Positions 47,085 to 55,563 of a stretch of 64,000 nt of DNA are shown here, one piece after another. The DNA is taken from positions 186,001 to 250,000 of the forward strand of contig NZ_JNZS01000005.1 of assembly GCF_000718515.1 (NCBI RefSeq). Direction: 5' to 3'. The notes beneath the pieces were generated by a model. The model was not told the DNA's origin and ran no database searches. It worked only from the letters and a program-made list of their open reading frames with translations. This stretch comes from Micromonospora parva. Lineage in GTDB: Bacteria > Actinomycetota > Actinomycetes > Mycobacteriales > Micromonosporaceae. The stretch's first letter is position 1. Each line of letters opens with the position of its first letter. A program made the translations under genes and the position numbers.

Positions 47085-47431
47085 CAAGCCTCCTGTCGCA
47101 GCCGCACCTCGACCAGCCCGTCTCGGCAGCGCACGTCGTGTCGGGCCACCGTCACCCCGGGCAGGTCGAGGCAGTGCCCGCTGCGCAGGTCGTACACCTG
47201 CTTGTGCAGCGGTGAGGCGACCGTCGGCACCCCGCCGCGGCTGCCCACGATGCCCCGGGACAGCACGTACGCCCCGGAGACCGGATCGCGGTTGTCGATC
47301 GCGAACAGCCCGTCGGCGGTCCGGAAGAGGGCGACCTGCACCCCGTCGACCAGGGCGGCGACGCCCCGGTCCGGTTCCAACCGGTCGAGGAGGCAGACGG
47401 TGGTCCAGGTGAGCGCGAGGGTCTGGGTCAT
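47084..47431 (-). CDS. nirD: Nitrite reductase small subunit NirD
   Basis: NirD is the Rieske-fold small subunit of NADH-dependent assimilatory nitrite reductase. The 115-residue product has the fold-typical TTVCLLDRLEPDRGVAALV, AIDNRDPVSGAYVLSRGIV and PLHKQVYDLRSGHCLD. The cysteine and histidine ligands of true Rieske proteins are mostly absent, as expected for NirD. It overlaps nirB at its 5' end and the regulator gene at its 3' end by a few bases. Confidence 0.94.
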   Translation of the reverse strand: MTQTLALTWTTVCLLDRLEPDRGVAALVDGVQVALFRTADGLFAIDNRDPVSGAYVLSRGIVGSRGGVPTVASPLHKQVYDLRSGHCLDLPGVTVARHDVRCRDGLVEVRLRQEA

Positions 47432-49950
47432 CGCCGTACCTCCGGTAGGCCAAGGGTGACGGGTTGCGGACGGTGACCGCCGGCCGGACCGTCAGCGCGT
47501 ACGGGAACCGGCTGGCCGCGTTCCCGGGTGAAGGTGATCGACGGGTCCGGCACGTCGGGGGCGTTGACGAAGGACGTGTAGCGGCGCAGCCGGTCCGGGT
47601 CGTCCAGGACGTCACGCCACTCGTCGGAGTACGACGACACGTGCCGGGCCATCGCCGCGTCCAGGTCGGCGCAGAGCCCGAGCGAGTCGTCCACGATCAC
47701 CGCGCGCAGGTGGTCGAGGCCGCCGTCCATCGCCTCGATCCAGCCGGCGGTGCGTTGCAGCCGGTCGGCGGTGCGGATGTAGTAGATGAGGAACCTGTCG
47801 ATCAGCGTGATCAGCTCGTCAGTGGACAGGTCGGTGGCGAACAGGTCGGCGTGCCGGGGGCGGAAACCCCCGTTGCCGCCCACGTAGAGATTCCAGCCGG
47901 TCTCGGTGGCGATGATGCCGAAGTCCTTGCTGCGGGCCTCGGCGCACTCCCGGGCGCAACCGGAGACCGCCGACTTGAGCTTGTGCGGGGCGCGTAGCCC
48001 GCGGTAGCGCAGCTCCAACGCGACGGCCAACCCCACCGAGTCCTGCACCCCGTACCGGCACCACGTCTCACCCACGCACGACTTCACAGTGCGCAGCGCC
48101 TTGCCGTACGCGTGACCGGACTCGAAGCCGGCGTCCACCAGCCGCCGCCAGATCTGCGGCAACTGCTCCACCCGCGCCCCGAACAGGTCGATCCGCTGCC
48201 CACCGGTGATCTTCGTGTAGAGCTGGAAGTCCCGGGCGACCTCGCCGATCACGATCAGCTTCTCCGGGGTGATCTCGCCGCCCGGTATCCGGGGCACCAC
48301 CGAGTAGCTGCCATCGCGTTGCAGGTTGGCCAGGAAATGGTCGTTGGTGTCCTGCAACGACGCCTGCTCACCGTCGAGCACGTGCCCGTTGCCCAGCGAG
48401 GCGAGGATCGAGGCCACCACCGGCTTGCAGATGTCGCAGCCACGGCCCCGACCGTGCTCGGCGACCAGCCGGGAGAAGGTGCGGATGCCGCGCACCCGGA
48501 CGATCTCGAACAGCTCCCGCCGGCTGACGTCGAAGTGCTCGCAGAGCGCGCTGGACTGCGCCACCCCCGCCGCGTCCAGGAGCTGCTTCAGCATCGGCAC
48601 GCATGAACCGCAGCTGGTGCCGGCCCGGGTGCAGGCCTTCACCGCCGCCACGTCCGCGCAACCACCGGCGATGGCGGCGTCCACGTCGCCCCGGGTCACC
48701 GCGTTGCAGGAGCAGACCTGCGCGGTGGCCGGCAGCGCCCCGGCGTCCGCGCCGCCGCCGTCGGGGGCGAGCAGCGCCAGCGGCGCGGCCGGCAGCGGGC
48801 CGCCCACACTCGCGCGCAGCGTCGGGTACGCGCTGGCGTCGCCGACCAGCACCCCGCCGAGCAGGGTGTGCGCGTCGTCGGAGAGGACCAGCTTCGCGTA
48901 GACCCGGGTGGCCGGGTCGGTGAACGTGACGTCCAGGCAGCCCTCGGTGGCGCCGTGGGCGTCACCGAACGAGGCCACGTCCACGCCGAGCAGCTTGAGT
49001 TTGGTGGCGGTGTCCGCACCCGGGAAGGTCGCCGCGCCGCCGACCAGCCGGTCGGCCACCACCTCGGCCGTCGCGTAGCCCGGCGCGACCAGACCGTGGC
49101 AGGTGCCGTCGACCGCCGCGCACTCGCCGACCGCCCAGATCCGTTCGTCGACGGTGCGGCAGGTCGCGTCGACGAGCACCCCGCCGCGCGGGCCCAGCGG
49201 CAGACCGGCGTCGCGGGCCAACTGGTCCCGGGGCCGGATGCCGGCGGCCACCACCACCAGCTCGGCGTCGATGGTGCTGCCGTCGGAGAGTTCCAGGGCC
49301 GCGACGCCGCCGTCCGGGCCGGGACGGATCGCTGTGGTCGCCACCCCGAGATGGGTCCGTACGCCCAGGTCGTCGACGTAGCGACGGAGCATCGCGCCGC
49401 CGGCCTGGTCCACCTGCACCGGCATCAACCGGGGAGCGAACTCGACCACGTCGGTGCTCAGGCCGAGCAGTCGCAGGGCGTTCGCGGCCTCCAGACCGAG
49501 CAGCCCGCCCCCGATCACCGCGCCGACTCGCCGGCCCCGCGCGTACGCCCGGATCGCCGCCAGGTCGTCCAGGGTCCGGTAGACGAAGACGCCGGGCAGT
49601 TCGGTGCCGGCCACCGGCGGTACGAACGGGTACGACCCGGTGGCCAGCACCAGCGCGTCGTAGCGGTACTCGCCGACGGCGGTGGTCACCACCTGTCGGT
49701 CCCGGTCGACGGCGGTGGCCGGTTCGCCGAGGCGCAGCCGCACCCCGTCGTCGGGTGTGTGCAGGTTGAGTTCGCTCTCGGTCACCCCGTCGAAGTACGC
49801 CGAGAGCCGCACCCGGTCGTACGCCGGGCGCCCCTCCTCGGCCAGCACCGTCACCCGCCAGCTGCCCTGGGGGTCGCGGGCGCGCAGCGCGTCCACGAAC
49901 CGCTGCCCGACCATTCCGTTGCCGATGACGATCAGATCGCCGCCGCTCAT
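47428..49950 (-). CDS. nirB: Nitrite reductase [NAD(P)H] large subunit NirB
   Basis: NirB reduces nitrite to ammonium with NAD(P)H. The 840-residue product has an FAD/NAD domain (VIGNGMVGQRFVDALRA, VIGGGLLGLEAANAL) and a BFD-like [2Fe-2S] segment (CSCNAVTRGD, then CTRAGTSCGSC). The siroheme/[4Fe-4S] sulfite-nitrite reductase domain has the canonical Cys pairs CVGETWC and CAREC. The ATG at 49950 has GGAGG seven bases upstream. It overlaps both its neighbours by four bases. Siroheme supply ties in with the HemD-like regulator downstream. Confidence 0.96.
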   Translation of the reverse strand: MSGGDLIVIGNGMVGQRFVDALRARDPQGSWRVTVLAEEGRPAYDRVRLSAYFDGVTESELNLHTPDDGVRLRLGEPATAVDRDRQVVTTAVGEYRYDALVLATGSYPFVPPVAGTELPGVFVYRTLDDLAAIRAYARGRRVGAVIGGGLLGLEAANALRLLGLSTDVVEFAPRLMPVQVDQAGGAMLRRYVDDLGVRTHLGVATTAIRPGPDGGVAALELSDGSTIDAELVVVAAGIRPRDQLARDAGLPLGPRGGVLVDATCRTVDERIWAVGECAAVDGTCHGLVAPGYATAEVVADRLVGGAATFPGADTATKLKLLGVDVASFGDAHGATEGCLDVTFTDPATRVYAKLVLSDDAHTLLGGVLVGDASAYPTLRASVGGPLPAAPLALLAPDGGGADAGALPATAQVCSCNAVTRGDVDAAIAGGCADVAAVKACTRAGTSCGSCVPMLKQLLDAAGVAQSSALCEHFDVSRRELFEIVRVRGIRTFSRLVAEHGRGRGCDICKPVVASILASLGNGHVLDGEQASLQDTNDHFLANLQRDGSYSVVPRIPGGEITPEKLIVIGEVARDFQLYTKITGGQRIDLFGARVEQLPQIWRRLVDAGFESGHAYGKALRTVKSCVGETWCRYGVQDSVGLAVALELRYRGLRAPHKLKSAVSGCARECAEARSKDFGIIATETGWNLYVGGNGGFRPRHADLFATDLSTDELITLIDRFLIYYIRTADRLQRTAGWIEAMDGGLDHLRAVIVDDSLGLCADLDAAMARHVSSYSDEWRDVLDDPDRLRRYTSFVNAPDVPDPSITFTRERGQPVPVRADGPAGGHRPQPVTLGLPEVRR

Positions 49951-51386
49951 CGCGTCACCTCCACCGATTCCGCCTGGCTCAGCCAGTCGACGATGCCGCT
50001 CACCGCGTCCCGGCATCCGCCGCATCCGGTGCCGGCCCGGGTCGCGGCCACCACCGCATCGACAGTCCGGGCGCCGGAGCGCCAGCTTCTGACCAGTGCG
50101 CCCTTGCTCACCGTGTTGCACTGGCACACCGTGGCCGCGTCCGGCATCAGCGCCGGTGAGGCGGCCGGGGTCGCGCCGACCGCACCGAGTGCCCGGCCCA
50201 GCAGCAGCGCCCGCCGGTCGGTCGGCACCGGGTGGCCACGGTCGAAGAGTTGGATCACCGTGCCGACCGCCGGGTTGTCGCCGAGCAGGATCGCGCCGAT
50301 CAACCGCTCGTCCCGGATCCGCAACCGGGCGTACGTGCCCCGGGCCGGGTCGGCGAAGGTCAGCTCCTCGCCCGGCTCGCCACCGGCCGCGTCACCCATC
50401 GAGGCCAGGTCGATCCCGGCGGCCTTCAGCCGGGTCACCACCGGCCGGGGCCGGTAGCGGGCCAGTGGGTCGGTGCCGGTCAGCACGTCCGCGAGCACCT
50501 GGGCCTGGGCCCAGGCGGGCGCTACCAGCCCGGTGAGCACGCCGTCGTGCTCGGCGCAGTCGCCGATCGCGGAGATGGACCGGTCGCTGGTGCGGAGCCG
50601 GTCGTCCACCACCACGCCGCGCCGCACGGTCAGACCGGCGGCCTGCGCGAGGGCGGTGTCCGGTCGTACGCCGCAGGAGAGCACCAGCAGGTCGGCGTGG
50701 AGCGACCGGCCGTCGGCCAGGTCGAGGCGGACACCGTTGGCGTCCGTGGCCACGCCGGTGGCCGACACTCCCAGTTGGACGGTGACACCGAAACCGGCGA
50801 GTGTGCCGGCGAGCACCGCACCGGCCGCCGGGTCCAGTTGCCGTTCCATCAGGTGTTCTCTCGGGTGCACCACTGTGGTGGCCAGGCCCCGGGTGGCCAG
50901 TCCTCGGGCGGCCTCCAAGCCGAGGAGCCCGCCGCCGAGCACCAGCGCGCTGCGGGCGCCGTCCGCCGCGGCGAGGATCCGCCGGCAGTCGTCCAGGGTC
51001 CGGAAGGGGACCACCCGCTCCGGCAGGTTCGCCGGGTCGAGGCCGGGCAGCGACGGGACCACCGCGCGGGCGCCGGTGGCCAGTACCAGGTGGTCGTACC
51101 CGATTCGTTCGCCGTCGTCGGTGCGGACCTGCCGGGCGGACCGGTCGATGGCGGTCACCGGTACGCCGCTGCGCAGGTCGACGCCGTGCCCGGCGGCTTC
51201 GGTCAGCTCCACGTCCGGCTCGCCGATCCGGCCGGCCAGCAGAGTGGAGAGCAGGATCCGGTTGTACGCGCGGTGCGGCTCGGCCCCGAGCACCGTGACC
51301 TTCCGGTCTCCCTCCCGGGCGTGCAGCTCACCGGCGAGGCGCGCGCCCGCCATTCCGTTGCCGACGATGACCACCCGGGCGGTCAT
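49947..51386 (-). CDS. NirB-like FAD oxidoreductase with C-terminal BFD-type [2Fe-2S] motif
   Basis: A 479-residue flavoprotein resembling only the N-terminal half of NirB: FAD motif VVIVGNGMAGARLAGEL, NAD motif LVLGGGLLGLEAARGL and ISAIGDCAEH. It ends in an iron-sulfur segment (CQCNTVSKGAL, then GTGCGGC). It lacks the siroheme domain. Lying between nirB and nasA, with four-base overlaps on both sides, it is the likely electron donor from NAD(P)H to the nitrate reductase, in the role of NasB. That assignment is by context. Confidence 0.85.
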   Translation of the reverse strand: MTARVVIVGNGMAGARLAGELHAREGDRKVTVLGAEPHRAYNRILLSTLLAGRIGEPDVELTEAAGHGVDLRSGVPVTAIDRSARQVRTDDGERIGYDHLVLATGARAVVPSLPGLDPANLPERVVPFRTLDDCRRILAAADGARSALVLGGGLLGLEAARGLATRGLATTVVHPREHLMERQLDPAAGAVLAGTLAGFGVTVQLGVSATGVATDANGVRLDLADGRSLHADLLVLSCGVRPDTALAQAAGLTVRRGVVVDDRLRTSDRSISAIGDCAEHDGVLTGLVAPAWAQAQVLADVLTGTDPLARYRPRPVVTRLKAAGIDLASMGDAAGGEPGEELTFADPARGTYARLRIRDERLIGAILLGDNPAVGTVIQLFDRGHPVPTDRRALLLGRALGAVGATPAASPALMPDAATVCQCNTVSKGALVRSWRSGARTVDAVVAATRAGTGCGGCRDAVSGIVDWLSQAESVEVTR

Positions 51387-53662
51387 GCCTTCTCCACCCG
51401 GACGGCGCAGATCTTGAACTCGGGCATCCCGGAGATCGGGTCGACCGCGTCGTTGGTCACCGAGTTGGCGCGTCCCGCCCCGGCGTAGTGGAACGGGGCG
51501 AACACGGTGTCGGGTCGGATCCCGGCGCTGAGTCGGGCCGGGGCGCGGAACTCACCTCGGCGCGAGGTGACCCGCACGGGGTCGCCGTCGTCGATGCCCA
51601 GCCGGGCGGCCAGGTCGGGGTGCAGTTCGACGAACGCCTCCGGCGCGGCGCGACGCAGCGCGGCCACCCGTCGGGTCTGGGCTCCCGACTGGTACTGCGC
51701 GAGCACCCGACCGGTGGTGAAGTGCAGCGGATACGTGGCGCAGACCTGTTCGGCGGCCGGCCGATGGTCGACGGCGTGGAAGCGGGCCCGGCCGTCCGGG
51801 GTGGCGAACCGGTCGGCGAAGAGTCGTGGCGTGTCCGGCCCGTCCTCGGTCGGGCAGGGCCAGTAGACGCCGTCGTCGGCGTCGATCCGGTCCCAGCTGA
51901 TGCCGGCGTAGTCGGCGGCCCCGCCCGCGGAGGCGCGGCGCAGCTCGGCGAAGACGGCAGCCGGGTCGGTGGGAAAACGCCCCGCCGAGACGGCAGCCTC
52001 CGGTCGCCCGGCCGTCTCGGCGGGTGCCGGTGCGGTGCCGGCCAATTCGGTGCCGGGCGTCCTGGTGCTTGCCAGTGCCGTGCCGGCCGGTGCGGTGCCG
52101 GGCGTCCTGGTGGTTGTCGGCGCCGTGCCGGCCGGTGCGGTGTCGGTCGCTTCGGCGACTGCCAGCCGCGCCGCCAGGCCGGCGATGATGGCCAGGTCGG
52201 TCCGGACATCGGGCGGGGGTGGCCGTAGTGCGCGCCGACGCAGCACCCGACCCTCCAGGTTGGTCATGGTGCCGTCCTCCTCGGCCCACTGCGCGGTGGG
52301 CAGCACCACGTCCGCCAACGCGGCCGTCTCGGAGAGCAGCAGGTCGGCGACGACCAGCAGGTCCAGGTCGCGCAGCCGGCCCTCGATCCGGGCCGCCCGG
52401 GGTGCCGAGACCACCGGGTTGGACCCGAACACCAGCAACGCGCGCGGCCCGCCCGGGGTGCCCAGCGCGTCGAGCAGTTGGTACGCCGGCACCCCCGGGC
52501 CGGGCAGTTCGTCGGCCGGTACGCCCCAGACCCCGGCCACGTGTTCCCGGGCCGCCGGGTCGTCGATCTTGCGGTAGCCGGGGAGTTGGTCGGCCTTCTG
52601 CCCGTGTTCCCGGCCGCCCTGGCCGTTGCCCTGGCCGGTGAGGCAGCCGTACCCCGAACCGTCGCGGCCGGGCAGACCGAGGGCGAGGGCGAGATTGACG
52701 TACGCGGTGACGGTGTCCACCCCCTTGGCGTGCTGCTCGGCGCCGCGCGCGGTCAGGATGATCACCCGACCGCCGGTGCCCAGCGCGCGGGCGGTCGCCT
52801 CCAGGTCGGCCACCGGCACCCCGGACAGCTGTTCCGCGCGGGCCGGCCACCAGGCGGCGACGCCGCGGCGGACCGCGTCGAATCCGGTGGTGCGCTCGGC
52901 GACGTACGCCCGGTCGACCCACCCCTCGGTGAGCGCGATGTGCAGCAGCGCGTTGGCCACCGCGAGGTCGGTGCCCGGCAGTGGTTGCAGGTGCAGGTCG
53001 GCCTGGCGGGCGGTGGCGGTGACCCGGGGGTCGACGACGATCAGTTTCCCGCCGTTGCCGCGCTGCTCGGTGAGCCACCGCACCAGCGGCGGCATGGTCT
53101 CCGCCGGGTTCGCCCCGACCAGCAGCAGGGTGTCGGCCCGGCCCAGGTCGGCCAGCGGGAACGGCAGCCCACGATCGATGCCGAAGGCGCGCATCCCGGC
53201 GGCTGCCGCCGAGGACATGCAGAACCGTCCGTTGTAGTCGATGTGCCGGGTCCGCAGCCCGATCCGGGCGAACTTCCCCAACGCGTACGCCTTCTCGTTG
53301 GTCAGGCCGCCACCGCCGAAGACGGCGACCGCGTCCCGACCGGCGTCGGCCTGGACGGCGCGGATGCCGGCGACCACCCGGTCCAGCGCGGTGTCCCAGC
53401 TTGCCGGGCGCAGTGTGTCGGTGGCCGGGTCGCGCACCAGCGGGGTGGTCAGTCGGTCCGGGTGGTCGAGCAGTTCGGCGGCCGTCCAACCCTTCTGGCA
53501 GAGCCCGCCCCGATTGGTGGGGAACTGGCGCGGGTGGACGGTCACCCCGGTGTCGCCCGCGCGCAGCGTCATTCCGCACTGCAGTGCGCAGTACGGGCAG
53601 TGCGTCGCCACTTCCCGGGGCGTCAGCCCCGGTGGAGTTGCCGACCGTGCACCGTCTGTCAT
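51383..53662 (-). CDS. nasA: Assimilatory nitrate reductase catalytic subunit (molybdopterin enzyme)
   Basis: A 759-residue molybdopterin oxidoreductase of the Nas/Nap branch. Four cysteines for a [4Fe-4S] cluster lie at 22, 25, 29 and 55 (HCPYCALQCGM, GGLCQKGW), with a likely Mo-ligand Cys148 in NGRFCMSS. C-terminal molybdopterin-dinucleotide blocks include TGRVLAQYQSGAQTRR and DPVRVTSRRGEFRAPA. An unusual 45-nt in-frame repeat inserts low-complexity TxTPG sequence at about 505-550. The ATG at 53662 is preceded by a GlnR-like box. First gene of the operon. Confidence 0.92.
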   Translation of the reverse strand: MTDGARSATPPGLTPREVATHCPYCALQCGMTLRAGDTGVTVHPRQFPTNRGGLCQKGWTAAELLDHPDRLTTPLVRDPATDTLRPASWDTALDRVVAGIRAVQADAGRDAVAVFGGGGLTNEKAYALGKFARIGLRTRHIDYNGRFCMSSAAAAGMRAFGIDRGLPFPLADLGRADTLLLVGANPAETMPPLVRWLTEQRGNGGKLIVVDPRVTATARQADLHLQPLPGTDLAVANALLHIALTEGWVDRAYVAERTTGFDAVRRGVAAWWPARAEQLSGVPVADLEATARALGTGGRVIILTARGAEQHAKGVDTVTAYVNLALALGLPGRDGSGYGCLTGQGNGQGGREHGQKADQLPGYRKIDDPAAREHVAGVWGVPADELPGPGVPAYQLLDALGTPGGPRALLVFGSNPVVSAPRAARIEGRLRDLDLLVVADLLLSETAALADVVLPTAQWAEEDGTMTNLEGRVLRRRALRPPPPDVRTDLAIIAGLAARLAVAEATDTAPAGTAPTTTRTPGTAPAGTALASTRTPGTELAGTAPAPAETAGRPEAAVSAGRFPTDPAAVFAELRRASAGGAADYAGISWDRIDADDGVYWPCPTEDGPDTPRLFADRFATPDGRARFHAVDHRPAAEQVCATYPLHFTTGRVLAQYQSGAQTRRVAALRRAAPEAFVELHPDLAARLGIDDGDPVRVTSRRGEFRAPARLSAGIRPDTVFAPFHYAGAGRANSVTNDAVDPISGMPEFKICAVRVEKA
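52050..52139. repeat. 45-nt in-frame repeat within nasA
   Basis: Two 45-nt units begin at 52050 and 52095 (GTGCCGGGCGTCCTGGTG on the plus strand) and differ mainly in their middle third. A third, degenerate unit precedes at about 52005. They encode 15-residue Ala/Thr/Pro-rich units such as TAPAGTALASTRTPG in NasA. The enzyme core around them is normal, so this is probably a surface-loop expansion. Confidence 0.85.
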
Positions 53663-53686
53663 GTCGGGAAAGCGTGCCGTCGGGCG

Positions 53687-53724
53687 GTTTCCGGTCCGGG
53701 TCCCTTCTGTTTCGGTCCTGTCAA
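53687..53724 (-). promoter_or_regulatory. GlnR-like operator upstream of nasA
   Basis: Read on the minus strand the sequence is TTGAC, six bases, GAAAC, six bases, GACCC, six bases, GAAAC. This is the four-part arrangement of actinobacterial GlnR boxes (GTnAC-n6-GAAAC repeated), with both GAAAC halves exact, 22 bp apart, and the first a-site fitting. It lies 25-62 bp upstream of the nasA start, the right place for nitrogen-limitation control. Confidence 0.65.
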
Positions 53725-53786
53725 GTGGGGCTCACACCGCACATGGGCAGCGGGCGCGTTGGAGGGTGCGAGTCGGAGTCGGTGGA

Positions 53787-53822
53787 GCTGAACCGCTGAC
53801 GTGTGGGGCTGAACCGCTGACG
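53787..53822. promoter_or_regulatory. Pair of direct repeats, two helical turns apart
   Basis: GCTGAACCGCTGACG occurs at 53787-53801 and again at 53808-53822, a 21-bp period that puts both on the same DNA face. It lies in the 418-bp gap between the divergent nasA and methyltransferase genes, about 125 bp before nasA. It could be a second operator, possibly for the operon's own winged-helix regulator. The remainder of this gap outside the listed elements shows nothing I can name. Confidence 0.4.
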
Positions 53823-54040
53823 ACAGCGGCGGTTGACTCGTTCGCGACATCAGCTCCAAAGCGGCAGCGCACCTCATCGCGCGGGGACCGTCAGCGCAAG
53901 TCGGCCTCGGTTCGGCTTTCGGTTCGGGCGTCGGTTCGATTTCCGGCGCGCGCTTCCGATCGGGCGGCTTGTCCGGCACGTGCTCACCCGGGTCGTCCTT
54001 TCGGTGTGCTCAGGGTCAGCGTCGTTCATCGCGTACCGCC

Positions 54041-54046
54041 TATAAT
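54041..54046 (+). promoter_or_regulatory. Consensus -10 element before the methyltransferase gene
   Basis: TATAAT, the exact consensus hexamer, lies 35 bp upstream of the ATG at 54081 and stands out in this GC-rich genome. No good -35 is present at the usual distance, so an extended or activator-dependent promoter is possible. The GGGAGG ribosome-binding site follows at 54070-54075. Confidence 0.65.
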
Positions 54047-54080
54047 GTGGGAAATCTGTCTCATACTTTGGGAGGCTGCG

Positions 54081-54776
54081 ATGGGCGTGACGGACGTCTT
54101 CGACGCGGTGGCCGGCACCTACGACGAGGCGCGCAGGCGGCTGGTGCCCTGCTTCGACGCCTTCTACGGCACCGCCGTCCAGGTGGCCGCGCCGCCGCTG
54201 CGCGCCGCGCTCGCCGCCGGGCGTACCCCGGAGGTGTTGGATCTGGGCGCGGGCACCGGCCTGCTCTCGCTGCTGCTGGCCACGGCGGTGCCCGGAGTCC
54301 GGCTGACAGTGGTGGACGGAGCCCCGGCGATGCTCGCCCGCGCCACCGACCAGTTGGCCGCGCGGTCCGTGCCGCACCGCGCGGTCCGGGCGGACCTGGC
54401 CGACGAACTGCCGCCCGGCCGGTACGACGCGGTGGTCAGCGCCCTGGCGATCCATCACCTGGACGACGGCGGCAAGCGCGCGCTCTACCGGCGGGCCGCC
54501 GCCGCGCTGGCGCCGGGCGGGGTGTTCGTCAACGCCGAGCAGGTCGCCGGCCCGACCCCGGAACTGGACCGGCGCTACGACGAGGTGTGGTTGGAGCGGA
54601 TCACGGAGCTGGGTGCGTCCCCCGACGAGATCGCGGGGTCCCGGGAGCGGATGCGCCACGACCGCCCGGCGACCGTGGCCGACCAGTGCCGGTGGCTGGC
54701 CGAGGCGGGCCTGGTCGACGTCGACTGCTACTTCAAGGAGTGGCGTTTCGCGGTGTTCGGTGGTCGGGTCGGGTGA
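54081..54776 (+). CDS. Class I SAM-dependent methyltransferase
   Basis: A 231-residue methyltransferase with the SAM motif VLDLGAGTGLLSLLLA, the acidic motif TVVDGAPAMLARA and the post-motif GRYDAVVSALAIHHL, a pattern shared with small-molecule methyltransferases. Its substrate is unknown. The ATG has a GGGAGG five bases upstream. The frame stays open upstream through the intergenic region, but that part lacks similarity. It stands between nasA and narK without an obvious link to nitrogen metabolism. Confidence 0.88.
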   Translation: MGVTDVFDAVAGTYDEARRRLVPCFDAFYGTAVQVAAPPLRAALAAGRTPEVLDLGAGTGLLSLLLATAVPGVRLTVVDGAPAMLARATDQLAARSVPHRAVRADLADELPPGRYDAVVSALAIHHLDDGGKRALYRRAAAALAPGGVFVNAEQVAGPTPELDRRYDEVWLERITELGASPDEIAGSRERMRHDRPATVADQCRWLAEAGLVDVDCYFKEWRFAVFGGRVG

Positions 54777-54866
54777 GCCTCGGCGGAATGTGCCTTTCGT
54801 CGCCCGGGAGCGAGCCGGTGAGCGCCGGGATGACTGTCGGTCACACCGCTGGGTAATCTGCTCGGC

Positions 54867-55124
54867 ATGACTGCCAAGGTGACTCTCTCGTTCACGGACG
54901 AGACGATCGAGGAGGCGCGGCGGTTCGCCAAGCGCGAAGGGCTGTCGCTCTCCGCGTGGATGGACCAGGCCGCCCGGGAGAAGGCGCTGCGCGAGGTCTT
55001 CACCGCGCACGCCGCCGCCGTGGGCCGCGCCAGCCTGGATCTGGAGTCCGCCGCCCTCGCCGACGCCCGCGAGGTGGGCATGGTCAACGACCTGTTCTCC
55101 GACGGACGGCCGCGTGCTGCGTAG
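54867..55124 (+). CDS. Antitoxin of a MazEF/PemIK-like pair
   Basis: An 85-residue protein with a ribbon-helix-helix-like N terminus (MTAKVTLSFTDETIEEARRF, then SLSAWMDQAAREKAL), typical of type II antitoxins in actinobacteria. It overlaps the next gene by 11 bases, the usual antitoxin-toxin order. Its acidic C terminus (DAREVGMVNDLFSDG) probably binds the toxin. It may autoregulate the pair. Confidence 0.8.
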   Translation: MTAKVTLSFTDETIEEARRFAKREGLSLSAWMDQAAREKALREVFTAHAAAVGRASLDLESAALADAREVGMVNDLFSDGRPRAA

Positions 55125-55407
55125 GGGTGAGATCTGGCGCATCGAGGGCGCCCGGGAACGCCTCGGCCTGGTGATCAGCTCGGACGTCTACAACTCCACA
55201 GACGTACCCATCGTGATCGTCGTCGAGGTGGTCGAGGAGTCGCTGCTGCGGGACTCACCGCTCGCCGTGCCGATGGGCCGGTACGTGGTGATGCCCGACC
55301 GGATCTCCTCACCGATGAAGAAGTGGTTCACCGGGTGCGTGGACGTCGCCGACGCCGACACCATGCTCCGGGTCGGCCGCGCGCTGCGCATTCTCCAACA
55401 GCTCTGA
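55114..55407 (+). CDS. MazF/PemK-family toxin
   Basis: A 97-residue protein with the PemK/MazF start LRRGEIWRIEGARERLGLVIS and the later TRISSPMKKWFTG-like region (here DRISSPMKKWFTG). Family members cut mRNA at specific short sequences; the target of this one is not predictable. It starts with GTG inside the antitoxin gene, giving coupled expression. A short GCGTGCTCACCACC tandem duplication (55424-55451) follows it. Confidence 0.82.
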   Translation: MLRRGEIWRIEGARERLGLVISSDVYNSTDVPIVIVVEVVEESLLRDSPLAVPMGRYVVMPDRISSPMKKWFTGCVDVADADTMLRVGRALRILQQL

Positions 55408-55563
55408 GCACGTGGCCCGGGTGGCGTGCTCACCACCGCGTGCTCACCACCGCCGCCGGCCCGTGGTGCGATCCCCGTTTCCGGCCCGACCCGCGACGGG
55501 CACTGCCAGGTAACCCGGCGTTCCTAGCGTTTCCCCTCGTCACATCGACGAGGAGGAGCCGCC

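Noticed and set aside
53874..54030. A small minus-strand frame starting MNDADPEHTERTT just before the TATAAT element
   Set aside because: Arg/Pro-rich with no similarity, no ribosome-binding site, and it overlaps the promoter region of the methyltransferase; unlikely to be real.
55512..55533. A GlnR-like box before narK (GTAAC and a GTTTC nearby)
   Set aside because: The spacing between the half-sites is wrong by one or more bases on both strands and no second GAAAC half is in place.
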